From Rhytidiadelphus loreus (lineage: Eukaryota > Streptophyta > Bryopsida > Hypnales > Hylocomiaceae), in contig OX344761.1 of NCBI GenBank assembly GCA_947034895.1, positions 26,796,863 to 26,860,862 of the forward strand: 64,000 nucleotides of DNA. Direction: 5' to 3'. Below, in pieces: positions 37,388 through 50,299 of this stretch (positions within the stretch are counted from its first letter, which is position 1; each line of letters begins with the position of its first letter). The position numbers and the translations under genes were made by a program. The notes beneath the pieces are model-generated. The model did not search any database and was not told the DNA's origin. It saw only the letters and a program-made list of their open reading frames with translations.

Positions 37388-39867
37388 TTGGGACTGTTTT
37401 CACAATGGGCGTACTCCCCAATGTTTTCAAATCACTCCCCAATGTTTGCCCCATCATGAACTATCTTGTACGGGCATCTCTATACCTACTTGCATCTATA
37501 GCAAAGAATTCATCCATAGATAATAGGTTCTCATCCCCCATTTGCACCATCAAGAACCAAATTTGTTTTTTGACCATATCTTACCATTACAAGCGATCTA
37601 CTACATATGCCATTGTTCCCTTTTGGAAGATTTGGAGATGTAGCATTGTTGAAGTAGTGTCTCTATGGTTCTCATCACCACCCCACAACATCCTTGGCAG
37701 CCATTTGCTTCACCAGTCATAAATAACTCTCTTTGGACACTCTGCTCAACTGCCACAACCAAGTATGAACCATTTCCTTTCATTTGTCACTTCCATCGAC
37801 TGTTTCATCTAAATTTGCTACCCTTATTGCCTTCTTCAACTTGTCCTCTTCTTCCTTGCTAAAAAAAATTTACCTTCCTCATAATCTTTACACACCTACA
37901 AGTTAGATTGCTTCCTAGGACTCTTCATCTTCATTCCACACATGTGGGGTATAATCAATCATTTTTTTGGCCAATTTCTGAAGAGCCATTTGCTTTGGCA
38001 AGTCCTTACATTAAAGGAAATTCAATTGGTGTAGATGGCCGCGAATTCCCTGAGTTCCATAACTCTATGAACTTAACCACATTTATAGTCTGATGTGGAC
38101 AAAGTTTGGCCACATCACATTTTGATATTTAATTATTTTTTAATAAAAAAAGAATTTTTAAATTATTCTATTTTATTTATTTATTTTTATTTTCAAGAAT
38201 TCATATCCGTGATTGGAAAAAAGATATTTTGCAGTCAATAATCTTTTAGAATTCTTAACTTAACCAAATTGTTGCTAATAGTATTAAACACTGAGGTGTG
38301 TCAGAAATATATAAAAAGATCTAATGTCTTACCAAACTCCAAATACTAAGCATATACAAAGATCCATAATGATCTAATCTGGACTTTGTTTACCAAACTG
38401 ATACACCCATCACAAAGTATGCACTTACATGATTAAAAGGTTAACTATGCTACTAAGACATACTACCCAATAAAGGGTACAATAAAATATTTAGACTGCA
38501 TTGAAAGATCCATCAGATCCCAACCCTTGATGGTTGGACGATCAGGAGGATGGAACAAGAGGGGGTAATGGCCAATTGGATGATCTGGCCAAATCTGGAG
38601 CTTGAAACACCATTACTGCACTTTCTAATTATACTGACCAACTCATTGAAGCTGTTAACTTCGTAAAAAATGAAGGCAACTTAATGCAAAAAACCATTAA
38701 TGAATCGATAGTAAACCTCTTCTACAGGTTTCATTTATGAAACTAACTCTCCTCAATGTAAAAGACCTCTGTTGCAAAAGAACTTGAACAATCTGCTTTA
38801 TAAAGGGCAAGGAAAAAACTAGTGATGCACACGAATAGTATACACATTTGAGTGCTATTTTTCAAAGGTGGGCAGTGACTACAGGCATGGAGTACTTACA
38901 ACAAACTAGTACCAACCAAGTTTGAAAAAATATCACTGTGGTTATGGTAGGACAAGGGCTCTTGCTTTACAAAATTTGTTTTCTCTTACTCTTTGTGAAA
39001 GCTATAGCATGTGCATGTTAACATTCTGTTGTTTTGTTCTTGGGATAGGTACAGGTGAGGTCCACAAGCCTTTTGGAACAGGATACAAATGACATTTTCA
39101 AGCTACCCCTACTTATCACACTTTTTAGGATATGATCTAGTTTTGGGAATTCTTATAATGTACTTTGATTTACATTATCATTTCAAATGCTAACTTGTGC
39201 TTATTTTTTAATCTCTATGTTTAGTCTCAAAATTATTGATGGATGCTTGATTGGATGTAGCTCTCGGAAAAATATGGTGGATAGACAAGAAATATAGAGT
39301 TAGAATATTTACTCTACATGTTTCATAAACATAAAATAGGAGTCTCAACTCTTGGAAAAAAATAGGTAGGATGAGTCCTAGAAAAAAATGGGGTGTGAGT
39401 CTTAATTTTACTTGTTGCAAGGAAACAATGACTAGGAAAGGTTTATGATACATAAACCAAGATTGCTTAGTGAGATATCTATATTGGATAAGAACCAAAA
39501 AATCATGTTTACATGTTAGAAACATAAATACTTCCAGACAAGACACTACATGATTGGAAAAGAAACAGAATGGTGCCATAATCAGAGATGTACCAGAAAC
39601 AATTTTTTTTTTTTAAATTTAAATTTAAAATTAATTTATTTTTATATTGACTATGTACATTTGGTTCATAGCCAAGGAAACAAGCCTAAAATAGCCTTCC
39701 CCTGGCCCGAAATCTCTTCTAATGCTCTAATGCAACGCATTTGTTACCATTGTCAATGCCTCTGCTCTATTTGAGTCATCATGCCAAGAAGCAACACTAG
39801 GACTTCTACACACTTTCTAAATGTCGTGAAGCTTTATGATATTTTTATAATACGTGGTACTAAAGGT
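37388..39867. other. Intergenic DNA, possible decayed coding fragment
   Basis: The first 700 bp has overlapping ORFs on both strands (37405-37722 plus, 37601-37783 minus) without known motifs. It may be the other half of the decayed sequence left of the CACTA-like element. 38100-39860 is AT-rich with chance ORFs only. Confidence 0.3.
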
Positions 39868-40095
39868 CTAGTCAAATTCCCTTGCATTAATTTTGACTGA
39901 CGCTTCAATGTAGAACAAATGATTGTTATACACCAAAAACTTTGCTTTCCATTTTGCAAAGTGGTTGTTGTACTCTACATCTAACATCATCATTTGCATT
40001 TTATCCATTATTGCCTTGTGTAGGAGGTCTTTGCATGGATACTCTTTGTCAATGTGTTTGTGCTGCAGAATGAGTGCGGATATATTTTTGCTCAT
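39868..40095 (-). pseudogene. 75-codon ORF overlapping the end of the 361-codon ORF
   Basis: It overlaps the 3' end of the 40049-41134 ORF in another frame and has similarly coding-like composition (EYPCKDLLHKAIMDKMQM). The simplest reading is that a one- or two-base indel near 40050-40090 split a once longer protein. No function is recognised. Confidence 0.4.
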
Positions 40096-41134
40096 TTGTC
40101 AAAGTTTCCGTCATGGAATACCTTCGACCACCACGATTTGCAACAATTTCACGCCTTGATAATGGTGTATAATATGTAGATCGTCCTTTGCCTCCACTTC
40201 CTAACCTACCATTTGGAAGTCGTGATCTGCTTTTGATTTCAATGACTGTCTTTGGAAATCTTCCTTCAGCTTCATGACCATGTGTTGTATCAATCGTGTG
40301 TCCCTTTTCAAATGTTGTTTCTATTGTTGTCTCGTCGGTGTGATGTGGTTCAAATTCTTTCATTCCAAATACCAACTCCATAGTTTGTTGTACAGTTGGA
40401 GCACTGCCTGGTACTAACTTTTCTTGACTGCTAGCTTCATTCACTGAAAAATGTTCCTCTGCATATTTTGTTGCTAAAGAAGAGCTAGGTTCATGAAGTG
40501 TCTTTTGTCTTCGTTGAACAACCCCCTCTTCTACACCGTTCAGTTCCATACCAACACGCTTTCGAGTGCGTTCTTGTACTAGAACACAATTTGCATTTAA
40601 AGATGTAGCAAAGATCTGGGAAACTTCATCTTTATACTCGGGCTTCTTTGGGGGAGGTTGTTCTTGAGCAACTGATGGATTTCTTGTTGCCAATTCTTCA
40701 TATTTTTGATGCTCTATGTGGTTCTTACATGCTTGAAGAGCTTGCAGGGGGGTTAACTCCTTGAATTTTTTAACCAATGCCACCCTTGCAACCTTCAATT
40801 CCTTGGGCATGTTCTTCCAGAAATCATCCAAAGGTTTCAAACCATGCATTCTAGGAACAACTGCAAAAAACTCTTGAGGAATCGGTGCAAACATAAGCTT
40901 CTTTTTCAACTTGTACTTCATAAGGTCTACACCAGTAGTACTCATAGTCACATTGACTCCTGCATCAGTGGTGCCTGCGAGGGCCATAACGATCCCATTT
41001 GACGATCCCAACAATGACCCATGGTAGTCCTTCTGAATTGCAAATTTTGTAGTCCACAAATAGGGGGTCCCCATACCATCAAGTTCAATCCACCATCCGT
41101 GCTCCAACCAATTCGAGTGCACCTTCAGTGCCAT
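40049..41134 (-). CDS. Unrecognised 361-residue protein
   Basis: An uninterrupted ORF, long for this AT-rich background, starting at an ATG after an in-frame stop region. The N-terminal part holds a Trp-rich section (LEHGWWIELDGMGTPYLW), then a Lys-rich segment (MKYKLKKKLMF) and a helical region (KELTPLQALQACKNHIEH). The C-terminal half is polar and low in hydrophobics with basic patches (KSRSRLPNGRLGSGGKGRS). No membrane segment, signal peptide or catalytic motif is seen. It may be an accessory or gag-like ORF of an unknown mobile element. Its likely frameshifted continuation at 39868-40095 argues for decay. Confidence 0.45.
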   Translation of the reverse strand: MALKVHSNWLEHGWWIELDGMGTPYLWTTKFAIQKDYHGSLLGSSNGIVMALAGTTDAGVNVTMSTTGVDLMKYKLKKKLMFAPIPQEFFAVVPRMHGLKPLDDFWKNMPKELKVARVALVKKFKELTPLQALQACKNHIEHQKYEELATRNPSVAQEQPPPKKPEYKDEVSQIFATSLNANCVLVQERTRKRVGMELNGVEEGVVQRRQKTLHEPSSSLATKYAEEHFSVNEASSQEKLVPGSAPTVQQTMELVFGMKEFEPHHTDETTIETTFEKGHTIDTTHGHEAEGRFPKTVIEIKSRSRLPNGRLGSGGKGRSTYYTPLSRREIVANRGGRRYSMTETLTNEQKYIRTHSAAQTH

Positions 41135-44100
41135 ACTAAGCTATAGAAGAATATGTACCTATAATTTATTATTTGAGATTGTATGTGCTTGTTGTGAGAA
41201 CTGGAACAAAGTACTTTGAAATTATACTTATATGAAATGTTATGAAAATTACATCACATACCATAAGTATGACAATGTAACACAAAAAACAAAGGTCTCT
41301 AATGAATTGAATACCAACTTTCTAAGTGTGTTTTAGCATAATATTTTTTGATATAAAAGATACTACATTATTCTATTCTACAAATAGAAACTTGGATTTT
41401 TATATGACAAATTCTATTATGAAGAAAACATGTTCTTATATACAATTCATATATGAGAAAATTTAAAATCTTTGATATTATTGAATGAAATCAAAACTAA
41501 AAAAACTTAACCACAACCACTACTTTAAGTAGTATTTCAAAATAAACATAAAAGTAAAAGTAAAAGTAACGAGAATAAAAAGTAAAGTAAAAATAAAAGT
41601 AACAAGAATAAAAAGTAAAAATACTTTCATAAGATATTAAACACGAATATAAAGTAAAACAAAACATACAATAAAATACAAGGAAAAGTACATTCCACAG
41701 TTCATACGTATACTTTCTAGGATTTGTGAATGTGCCCTCATTGTCATTCCATAGAATGTCTCCACTTTCCAACAACGCTAGCAGATATGCCTCACTTCAT
41801 TTTTTGTGCAATATTTGGGTATATACGGAATACTAGAAATGCTCTTATGTAGTGTCATCTGTAATTTTGGATATCTCTCCTCACTATTCGATGGTTTGCA
41901 ATGGCACAACTTGGATTGAAGCACAACGAAGGCCATCGCGAGTTGATGGATGGAGTTCACATGTATGTTATTCTCTGTTATATTTGTATTCTGGCTGAAC
42001 AGTTGTTATCTGGCATTTGTGGAGCTGTTACTGAAGTGGAGACGGTAAGTACCCCCCTCGAGTTAATAGGGGTATGTCCTGGGCCTATCGTCCTGCCGGG
42101 CCCCGTCTTCTGCCTTAGACAAAGCAAGATCCAAAGTCTGAGTGAGTTTGCTAATGTCTTGAAACCATTGAAAGTCAATCACATTGCAAAAGCATAGGTC
42201 AGAGGTACAGTCCTCACTTTAAAATTATAATTTTGGTAATTCAATATAACACTGAATTAATTCAAAAAGTGCGTCACACAAATCCAACACTCACTTGCTT
42301 GTGTGTATGTGTGAAGTAGAAGAAGACAAGATGTTTATATAAATTGGATGGTAGGAGATAAAGTAATCCATGTGGGATATATTAAGGGTTAGGATTAAGC
42401 TTAGTAGAAGCTCAATCTTCAAGTTATCCCATATTTTTTGAGGGACGATTCATAAGGAACAATGGATTTCATTATAAAAACCACCTCTCCACCTACCATT
42501 CTAACTAAGTATTCTAACTAAGTATTCTAACTAAGCATTCTAATTAAGTATTGATGTAGAATTTCCTTACTCAACTTTAAACTAAGTAGCAACTTTATAA
42601 TGTAGGCTTTCCTAGCATTTCTAAAAGGTGAAATTCTATCTTTCAACATTTTTAGTAAAATTAATATTGAACAATTAATAATTTTAATTTTTAAGAGCAA
42701 GAAACAACTTCATATGTTCTTTCAACATTCATTATTTGCAAAATGGCTTTTAACTCATTATTTATAATTGAATGGTTTAAATATTTTGGAGTAGATATCA
42801 ACCGACACAATCTTCAATCAATAATGAATATAATTTTCTCTTAAGCACATCTAGTCAGAGCAGATTTGGATGCAAACCTCGGTGGATCTACTGTTTCACC
42901 TAGGCTACAGTCACTATATCTAGACTGCTAATGGTTTGTTGGTGTCTCAGTGGTTTTTTGTTTTTGCAGGTTGTCTTAGTGCTTGTTGTCCAGTGATAGA
43001 GTTGTTCATTCCTGACTGCTAAGAATAAGGTAGAAGGCTCAATAATGGTGCATGTAAAGAAAGATAGGCCTGTTTGGAGAAGCCAGTGAAACCAAAAGTA
43101 TGTAATTTTTTTTTCATGGCTAGAGAAAGAAGAGGAGCTGTTATTCCAATTTTTTTTCAAAATTTTCAGAGCGAAAATGAATTTTTGGCGATTTTTGTAA
43201 GGCAAAAGTGCATTAGTTTCTCATTATGCACATAGGCTGCAACTGTAAAGAATATAAAAACACCAGTGAATGGATCAAATGACAACTTAAAGTGTTCATG
43301 GTGTGTTCTAACTCATGCAAAACACATCTTACTTTAGTTTAGTTCCAACTTACAATTAAAAATTACTGCATCTCATTAATCCCTAAATGCTTGGGCGACC
43401 AAATATGGTCAATCTGAAATTTCAGGCTCATTTTGAAGTGGGCAATTAAATTTGTTTGACCAGTTAAAAAAAAATTTGGGGCGGTTTTTAGGGTTAACTA
43501 TTGAAAACTTTCATTTTTCACTGAAAAAGATACATATTTGATTGTTGAGAGGTCTCCAAAGCCATATATGTCCATTAGTGGAAGAGTAAAGTTTGCTAAT
43601 TTTACTTCATTTTCCAACTTTGAGCAATTTCACTTGATTTGAGATCTAAAAACTTGTACTTATCCATTTGTTTTGAAAATGGTCCCAATGGAAAGAGTAA
43701 AGTGTTTTCATGATTTTTACCATTGAAAATTTAAACAAGAAAGTGTTGATATGGAGTTATTTGTGATTTATGCTTATAAAAGAAAATTGGATCTCAACAA
43801 TTGCAAGGTGGATTGTGTAATGAATTTAATAGCTTTTCAAGTGATATTAAGTTTTTTGAAAGGGCATTTTAGTGTGCTAACACAATTTGTAGTTGTTCAT
43901 GTCAACTCCAATCCCAAAAAACTTTTATGTGCAAATTTCTGAAACATTGTGGGGAGGGACAACATAGAAAACATAGAAAACATAGAAAACATACATTTCT
44001 CTTGTTATAATCTCACAACTCTTATGCAATTTTGCACTCAAAATTGGTGTGCATACTAATAAGCAAGCTCTTTAAACATCCATACGGTTAGATTTTGAAA

Positions 44101-44517
44101 AAAAATCAATTTGCTTCAATGGAGATAACTATAAGCCCATGCTCTTTTTTCATGGGAAAAACACACTTGGAAAGGCTTAGGCACTTAGGGGTTAACTACA
44201 CTTCACTTCCAATGTGAGGTACATCATCATTCATTCATTACTAAATATACAACACAATCACCTTTTCCACCCTAAAATTATTCTGGAATGAACCACTTTG
44301 GATGAACAGTTCTCAACATAAAAAGTCTACATCACACAAAATTGCTTCTGCATGATTTTCACAACATTTGTAGGGGCGACTGCAAATGACTGAGCGATTC
44401 TGCAGCCCCCTCCCATATTTGCCAATTGCCATGTCTTCAGCAGTGTCGTTGTCCTTACATGATTCCTCTGGATTGCAGGTACTGACTGATTTTCAGAAGA
44501 ACCCCGAGGCTGCATAG
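41135..44517. other. AT-rich intergenic DNA
   Basis: It holds AAAAGTAA-type low-complexity sequence (41540-41640). A plus-strand ORF at 41901-42197 lacks known motifs. Nothing else is supported apart from the 13-bp array listed separately. Confidence 0.4.
42498..42549. repeat. Four 13-bp tandem units
   Basis: Unit ATTCTAACTAAGT with single changes in copies 3 and 4. Confidence 0.9.
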
Positions 44518-44742
44518 GGGTGAAGTGGATTGACCCACCCGGGCTCGACCCTGCGGGTAAACCCTAAAATTATTTATTTTCTGCACATTAATTTTTTTGC
44601 AAATTTTTAATTCATTTTGCAATCAGAGACCCCAAATTAGTTAAGAGAGATCAAGAGTATATCCTAGAATGGCCCAAAATAGGGGGCTTTTTTTTACATG
44701 CACCCCTGGTAAGGCCGAGCAAGGGGTCAATCCACCCCGATT
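44518..44742. mobile_element. 225-bp MITE with 9-bp target duplication
   Basis: Inverted ends share GTGGATTGACCC and GCTCG (left 44525 on, right complement from 44735). The flanks are GCTGCATAG (44509-44517) and GCTGCACAG (44743-44751), 8 of 9 identical, as expected of Mutator-like insertions. The interior shares TTGCAATCAGAGRCCCC with the module at 5.4-5.6 kb. Confidence 0.65.
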
Positions 44743-44751
44743 GCTGCACAG

Positions 44752-45345
44752 GAGCACATGAAGAATCCTATGGTGATGGGTAAAATTCAAAAATTGGTCA
44801 ATGCAAGCATTGTGCAAGTTGGGTACTGTAGTAAGGTCTTGGTTGTACAGAGGTACAAATATGTTAATTAGCATTTACCTCTGTTAGTCATTTTATCTAT
44901 AAAAATATGAGTATGTAGCCTAGATGACCTGTGAAAAATGTGTCTTTTTCAGCAGATCACTTTTGACCTACAGACATTTACATTTGCTTCAGGTGTTTTA
45001 ATTGCATTTTCAATTTCAAATGAGCTGATATACTGTTACCTGTCCACGGAGTTACGCTATGAACGGGTAACAATGGATTCCCTCAAGTGGTATTGGTAGT
45101 TTATAATCTTGCAAACATATCTAGGTCGATCTAACTTTTTCCAATTCATTGCAAGGATATACTTCCCAAAATCATTTGTCTTCCTAAAATTATTTTGTTG
45201 CATATTATTGTAGTCTAAAACTCTTATAGTGGGATTTCAGAGTACTCATTCTGATCTCTGATTCACTTTTTCTCTGAGTTGAACAGCGTAAGTTGGATTA
45301 TCCCATTGCAGACACTTTCCCATTCCGGGCAGCTAGAAATGTGTA
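44752..45345. other. Intergenic DNA
   Basis: No gene is seen. A possible transcribed sequence just before the next MITE cannot be assigned. Confidence 0.35.
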
Positions 45346-45348
45346 TAA

Positions 45349-45805
45349 GGGCATCTGCAATGCAAATACAGTAAAACAGCCCAGTACTGGCAAACTGGAG
45401 GGGCATTCCACGAGGCCTCCACAGTGCCGATTTTTTTGGGGACAAGAAGACCCAATGCGGAACTGGCAATCTAAACGTCAAATGGACTTTTTGCGTTATA
45501 AAAAGAATGAAAGAAAAGAATCTTACATTAAAAAAAGACTTTTCATTGAATCAAGGGAAGGTTGAATTGATTGGCACGCTTAACAATGTGGAAAAGGATT
45601 GACAATCATTATTATTTCTACCAGGAGCCAACTTGCGGGCCCTTCAAATTTTGGAAATTTGCCGGAGTGGGGAGGTTGCATACCGAGACCGTGAAAGTGA
45701 CGGGACCCATAGAGGTTGCATTGGAGCACAATTTTTAATACAAACGGCTTTTTGCCTGGGAAAGTGCCGATGGAGGCACTGTTGACGGGCGCATTGCAGA
45801 TGCTC
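45349..45805. mobile_element. 457-bp MITE with TAA target duplication, PIF/Harbinger type
   Basis: The ends are GGGCATCTGCAATGC and, on the complement, GAGCATCTGCAATGC. Both are flanked by TAA (45346-45348 and 45806-45808). TIR sequence and 3-bp TAA duplication fit the Tourist/PIF-Harbinger group. The 90-codon ORF at 45293-45565 runs through its end and is not a gene. Confidence 0.8.
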
Positions 45806-45808
45806 TAA

Positions 45809-48800
45809 CAACTACACCTTCAACCTGATTTAGGATAATATTGCAACCAATTAAAGGTATGTTCCCACCTGGCCTTAAGGGGCATTGTTAAGGTATAAAA
45901 CGTGCTAAAAATGTTGGTGCATTCCCACCTAAGTCCTTCATTATGGTAGCCGATCCATACGTGATCACCCTCCTATTCTTGGCCAATAGACTATTGTAAT
46001 TCCAACCATAGGTTGTTGTAGTTCGTAGAGTTTGAGGAGCAATTTTGGCACATTATGATTGGTTGCAATGTTGTGAATATTGCAACCGGACCTTGGTTGA
46101 CTTTGCAATAGCCTACATCACCATTGTAGGTTGAAGAGAATCTTTCACTAAAAAATTCATAATAATTACATTTTTTGTAATAAAATTCTGGAAAAATATG
46201 CAATCCTTCCAAATTCTATTTCTGTACATGAGGAAAATTTAGCACTTAGAAAACTTGTGCTCCAAATATGCGTAATTGCTTAAGTGATCAAGTATGGGTC
46301 GGCTCCTATAACCACTGAACTTGGATGACCGCCGCGGTGGTCTGGACTAAACAACATTGTTACAACCAATAATCATTTTTTTAGTGGTGGCCCACCGTTG
46401 CAGAAGTATTGTGTAATTAAAATTGGGCAATCTTCTGAATATGAAGATTTCAACATCTAAGTACCACTCCTATGTAATGGAGCTCTGGATGGCCCATTAT
46501 TGGACATTTGGTTCAAAGTTTCAAGAAACTTTGATCTAAATACCCAATAATTTCAATAGTTGAGAAAGTACCTAGCAAAAGATAGGAAGCCACTATTTGT
46601 GAGAGTTCTAAAACTTGTGTAGGCAATCTCTTTATACAAGTGGGGTGATAGAAGGTGGAACAATTCATGTCGGATATTTTAATTTGGATGAGTCCGCTCA
46701 TAGGTAAGTGCACAAATAGGAATTGTGGTGAAAGTAGAATTTTAGACCTCATTTTGGCATTGTAGAATAACCTTTTTTCGGAAATTTTTTAATTAATAAA
46801 AGGTAGAAAAGCAAACCCAATTTCTTTGCCAAAAATCCGTTTGACATTTAGATCCTCCAATCAAAAGTTATGGACAAAATTCAAAGAGGATGCTTGAAAA
46901 TGTCAAAGAAAATGCCCCTCCCAACCCCTCTCTGAATTTTGTTCTTGACTTTTGATAGGATTCATCAAATCACAAAAGGATTTTTGGAGATGAAAGTTAG
47001 ATTAGTTTACCAACTTTTTTTAGTTCAAAGTTTCTTGAAAAAAGTTCTTCTACTATGCATAAATGAGGTATGAAGTTCTACATTAAACACAATTCCTGCC
47101 ATTAGAAGAGATTTTGGGGTTTTGAGGGCCGTTTTAGGGCCGTTCCCGGCACTGTTCCCCCGGTAGTGAAAGAAAGCCGATGTCAGATTTATTTATTTTG
47201 AAAAATAAATAAATAAATAAAATTTTAAGTCCTTAAAATGAGAAACAAAGTGAAATTTATTTATTTATTTATTTCAAAAAAACTGACCTGGCAGTCTTTT
47301 GGCCAGGTCAGCACAGGCGGGGAACAGTGGGTTTCGGCGGTTCTTAGGGGGGTTTCGAGTTGGGAACTTGCAACCCTCCCCGAGAGCCATAACACATGTA
47401 ATGGTTTTCACAGTTAGTGATCAAGCTCTCATTTTCAAATTATCCCATACCCTTTGAGAATTCATAATAGACAATGAATTCCATTATAGAAAATAATGAT
47501 CTCTCTACATATTGTTCAGTAGACATTAGTTGGTATTGAATTGTTATGAAATTCTTTTTAATATTTGGATTTTTTTAAACATTTACTTCCTTTGGATTTG
47601 AAAAGGTGGCTTGTTGATTTTCAAAATCATTCAAAGTTTGAAACTTTGATTATTTTTTGTCCAGTGTCACCTCTAGCTACGGTAATTGGAAGTGCAAGGG
47701 ACTTGAGGTCCCTTGGGCCGGCTGAAGAAAGTAGTTGAACTTCTGAGCCATGTGAAAATTTTCTCCTAGTTAAAAAACAATTACAACAATTTCGGACCTA
47801 AAGTCAAATTAAAAAAAAGACTATTTCCTTCTTATGCGCAAGTTTTATCTTTAACCCTTCAAGGTCGGACCCATGACCACTGATTTCAAGCCTCATTGCC
47901 TATCACTCAGTTTTCTATCATTTTGCAACTAGATATAAATGAAAAATTTTACATTTATTTTCCAAAGATGGAACTACATGTCTTCTATACTTCATAAACT
48001 TTTAAGATTTTTTTGTGAAAAATTGTTTCTTTTAAGAATTTTTTAAGAAAAAAAAATGAAGAAAAATCATATCAAATAGAAAAATATTTTAAAAAATCTG
48101 AAAATTTCACCATGTGTGTATATTACGGTGACAAACATCATAGTGTAAACTCATTTTCCGTATCATTATATAATTAGAAAATAATAGACATTGAAAATGC
48201 ATCCAAAGTTCAAATTGCAATAAAATATTTAATATTAGGAATTTTTTCAAAATTCAAATTGGAGTAGAAACTAGAGTAGATGACCTTCATTTTGTTAGTC
48301 GGACTCAAACTCAGAATATATCATTTTTGTGAAGAAATTTCAGATTTAGAGCCAGGAGCAACAACTTCCCAAAATACACTAAAATAGCATATTTTGTAAT
48401 CCGTTTTTTTTACTAACTTCTCATTCATTTGAAGACAAACACAGGGAAGACTACAAACTCAATTGAAGATTCTTCATAATCCACCATGGAAAGTTAACAA
48501 AAAAAATTGGATGAAAAAATGCTTCCAATCTTTGTGTAGACCACAGCATTGTCAGCCAGAAGCCACGAAATGGCTCTGGCGGCATTACTGGATTAAACCC
48601 AGGGAATTTGCAAACACCAAGTGGGAATAGACCTTTAGCTGCGTAACTGACCTCTTTTTAGGATGAAATGGGCCCTTCCTAATCTCTCTTGCGAATGGGA
48701 TTTTTTCTAGCTAGAGTTGTGTCTATTATAAGATAGGATGACCATTTGTAGATCCTTACATCATTGCACATATTTAGGCTTTGGTTCACAACTTTTTTTG

Positions 48801-48977
48801 AAATAGTACATGAAATCATGAAATATTCTAATAATATTTTAGAAAAAAAAAGATATGCTTTAAGAAGTAAAAACAATATTGAGTTACTTTCCATTATTGT
48901 CTTTCAAGGAGACTATTTTTGTCTCATCTATTTGGATTTTAATACGACTTTGATAATTCTCTACCTAGTATAGTTGC
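45809..48977. other. AT-rich intergenic DNA with one foldback-like block
   Basis: At about 47100-47400 an AT core of ATTT repeats is bordered by GC-rich arms containing CACTGTTCC on one side and its inverse GGAACAGTG on the other. It is probably a worn foldback element similar to those near 10.2 and 12.7 kb. No supported genes. Confidence 0.4.
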
Positions 48978-50299
48978 TAGGGTTGCTAGCGTGCAAGTCT
49001 GTGAGCGTGAGCTTGTGAGCTTGTGAGCCTGTGAGCGGGAACTTTTTTTCGTAGTAAAAACAAGTTGGGACCTATGACTGTGGATTTATTACATTATAAA
49101 TTTCATGAAATGTGAAGTCATTTTATTGAAATTTAAGACACTTACAAATGTATTTTGAGGATTCTTTTTGCGACAAGCAAATGTAGTCATCTTTGTTAAA
49201 CATTATGATATACAAAATCCAAATGAAAATAGCAAATGTCCAAGATGTAGCCATAAAATACACAAATCCACTCATAATTCTAAAATTTACACATTATAAT
49301 TCAACTCAATAGAGATGTCAATCTCAAGAGTCTAAGTTGTAGTGGACTTGATTGCAAAACCCTTAGTTGTTGATGGCTTTGAAGTCTCTCTATCCTTAGA
49401 GGCACTACTATCTATAAGATACAAAATTTTCAAAGCATAAGTATCTTTATGGCGTTTTGGTTGAGAGTAGCCAAAGTCCACAAATGTTGATGCCATCTAC
49501 TTAGCAAACATGGAATGGTGAAATTGTGAAGAAAACATTTTTGTGCCTTCATCATCCCATCTACTGACATCAATTCTATAAGACTACAAACAAATGTTGA
49601 ATAATGTTAAACTTGCAAAACTTAAAACTTGATATAAAAAAAAAATACAAAAAATTGCTTGCTTATTTATAGAATTTTAACTTATAAGCAAATTAACTTG
49701 AGAGGCGCCATGGTCGTAATGTCCAGATCTTGAGATATCACAATTGGTAGTGGTGGTTGTATTTATGTCATGCATGATCTGCATGATCAATTCGATCTTG
49801 TCTTTGGTATCGAGAACTATATTGTTTACTGCAATAAGCCAAGATGCCTTCGTCAGATGAAGCTTAGATATATGATTCATCCATATCAATAGACAATGAT
49901 TTCTATCCACTCAAAGAACTTTGACTTCTTCAAAAAATGGAATGGAGCATATATAAATTTAGTGTCTTTCTTAGTTGATTTGTCACTAGAAATCTTGATG
50001 TTCACATTTGTCAAAGTCATTGGTTGCAATAAACTTGCCACATCCGCAACAAGGACTATGTCACGATGCATCATTGAGGCTGAAGCTTGACCCACATTTC
50101 TTCCCTACACTTGAATAATTAAACCATTTTTGATCCACAAAAGTATCACTGAATACTAATGACCTCAAAAAACTAAATTAAAATTTGAAAGCATGATGCA
50201 CCATGCCTACAACAACCCCGTTGTGCCTTGCCAATTGACTCCAACATAGAATATTCCTAAATTCTTGAAAAAAGTACAAATTGTAGGGGCCTAGCAAAG

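Noticed and set aside
45293..45565. 90-codon ORF
   Set aside because: It crosses the boundary of a TAA-flanked MITE.
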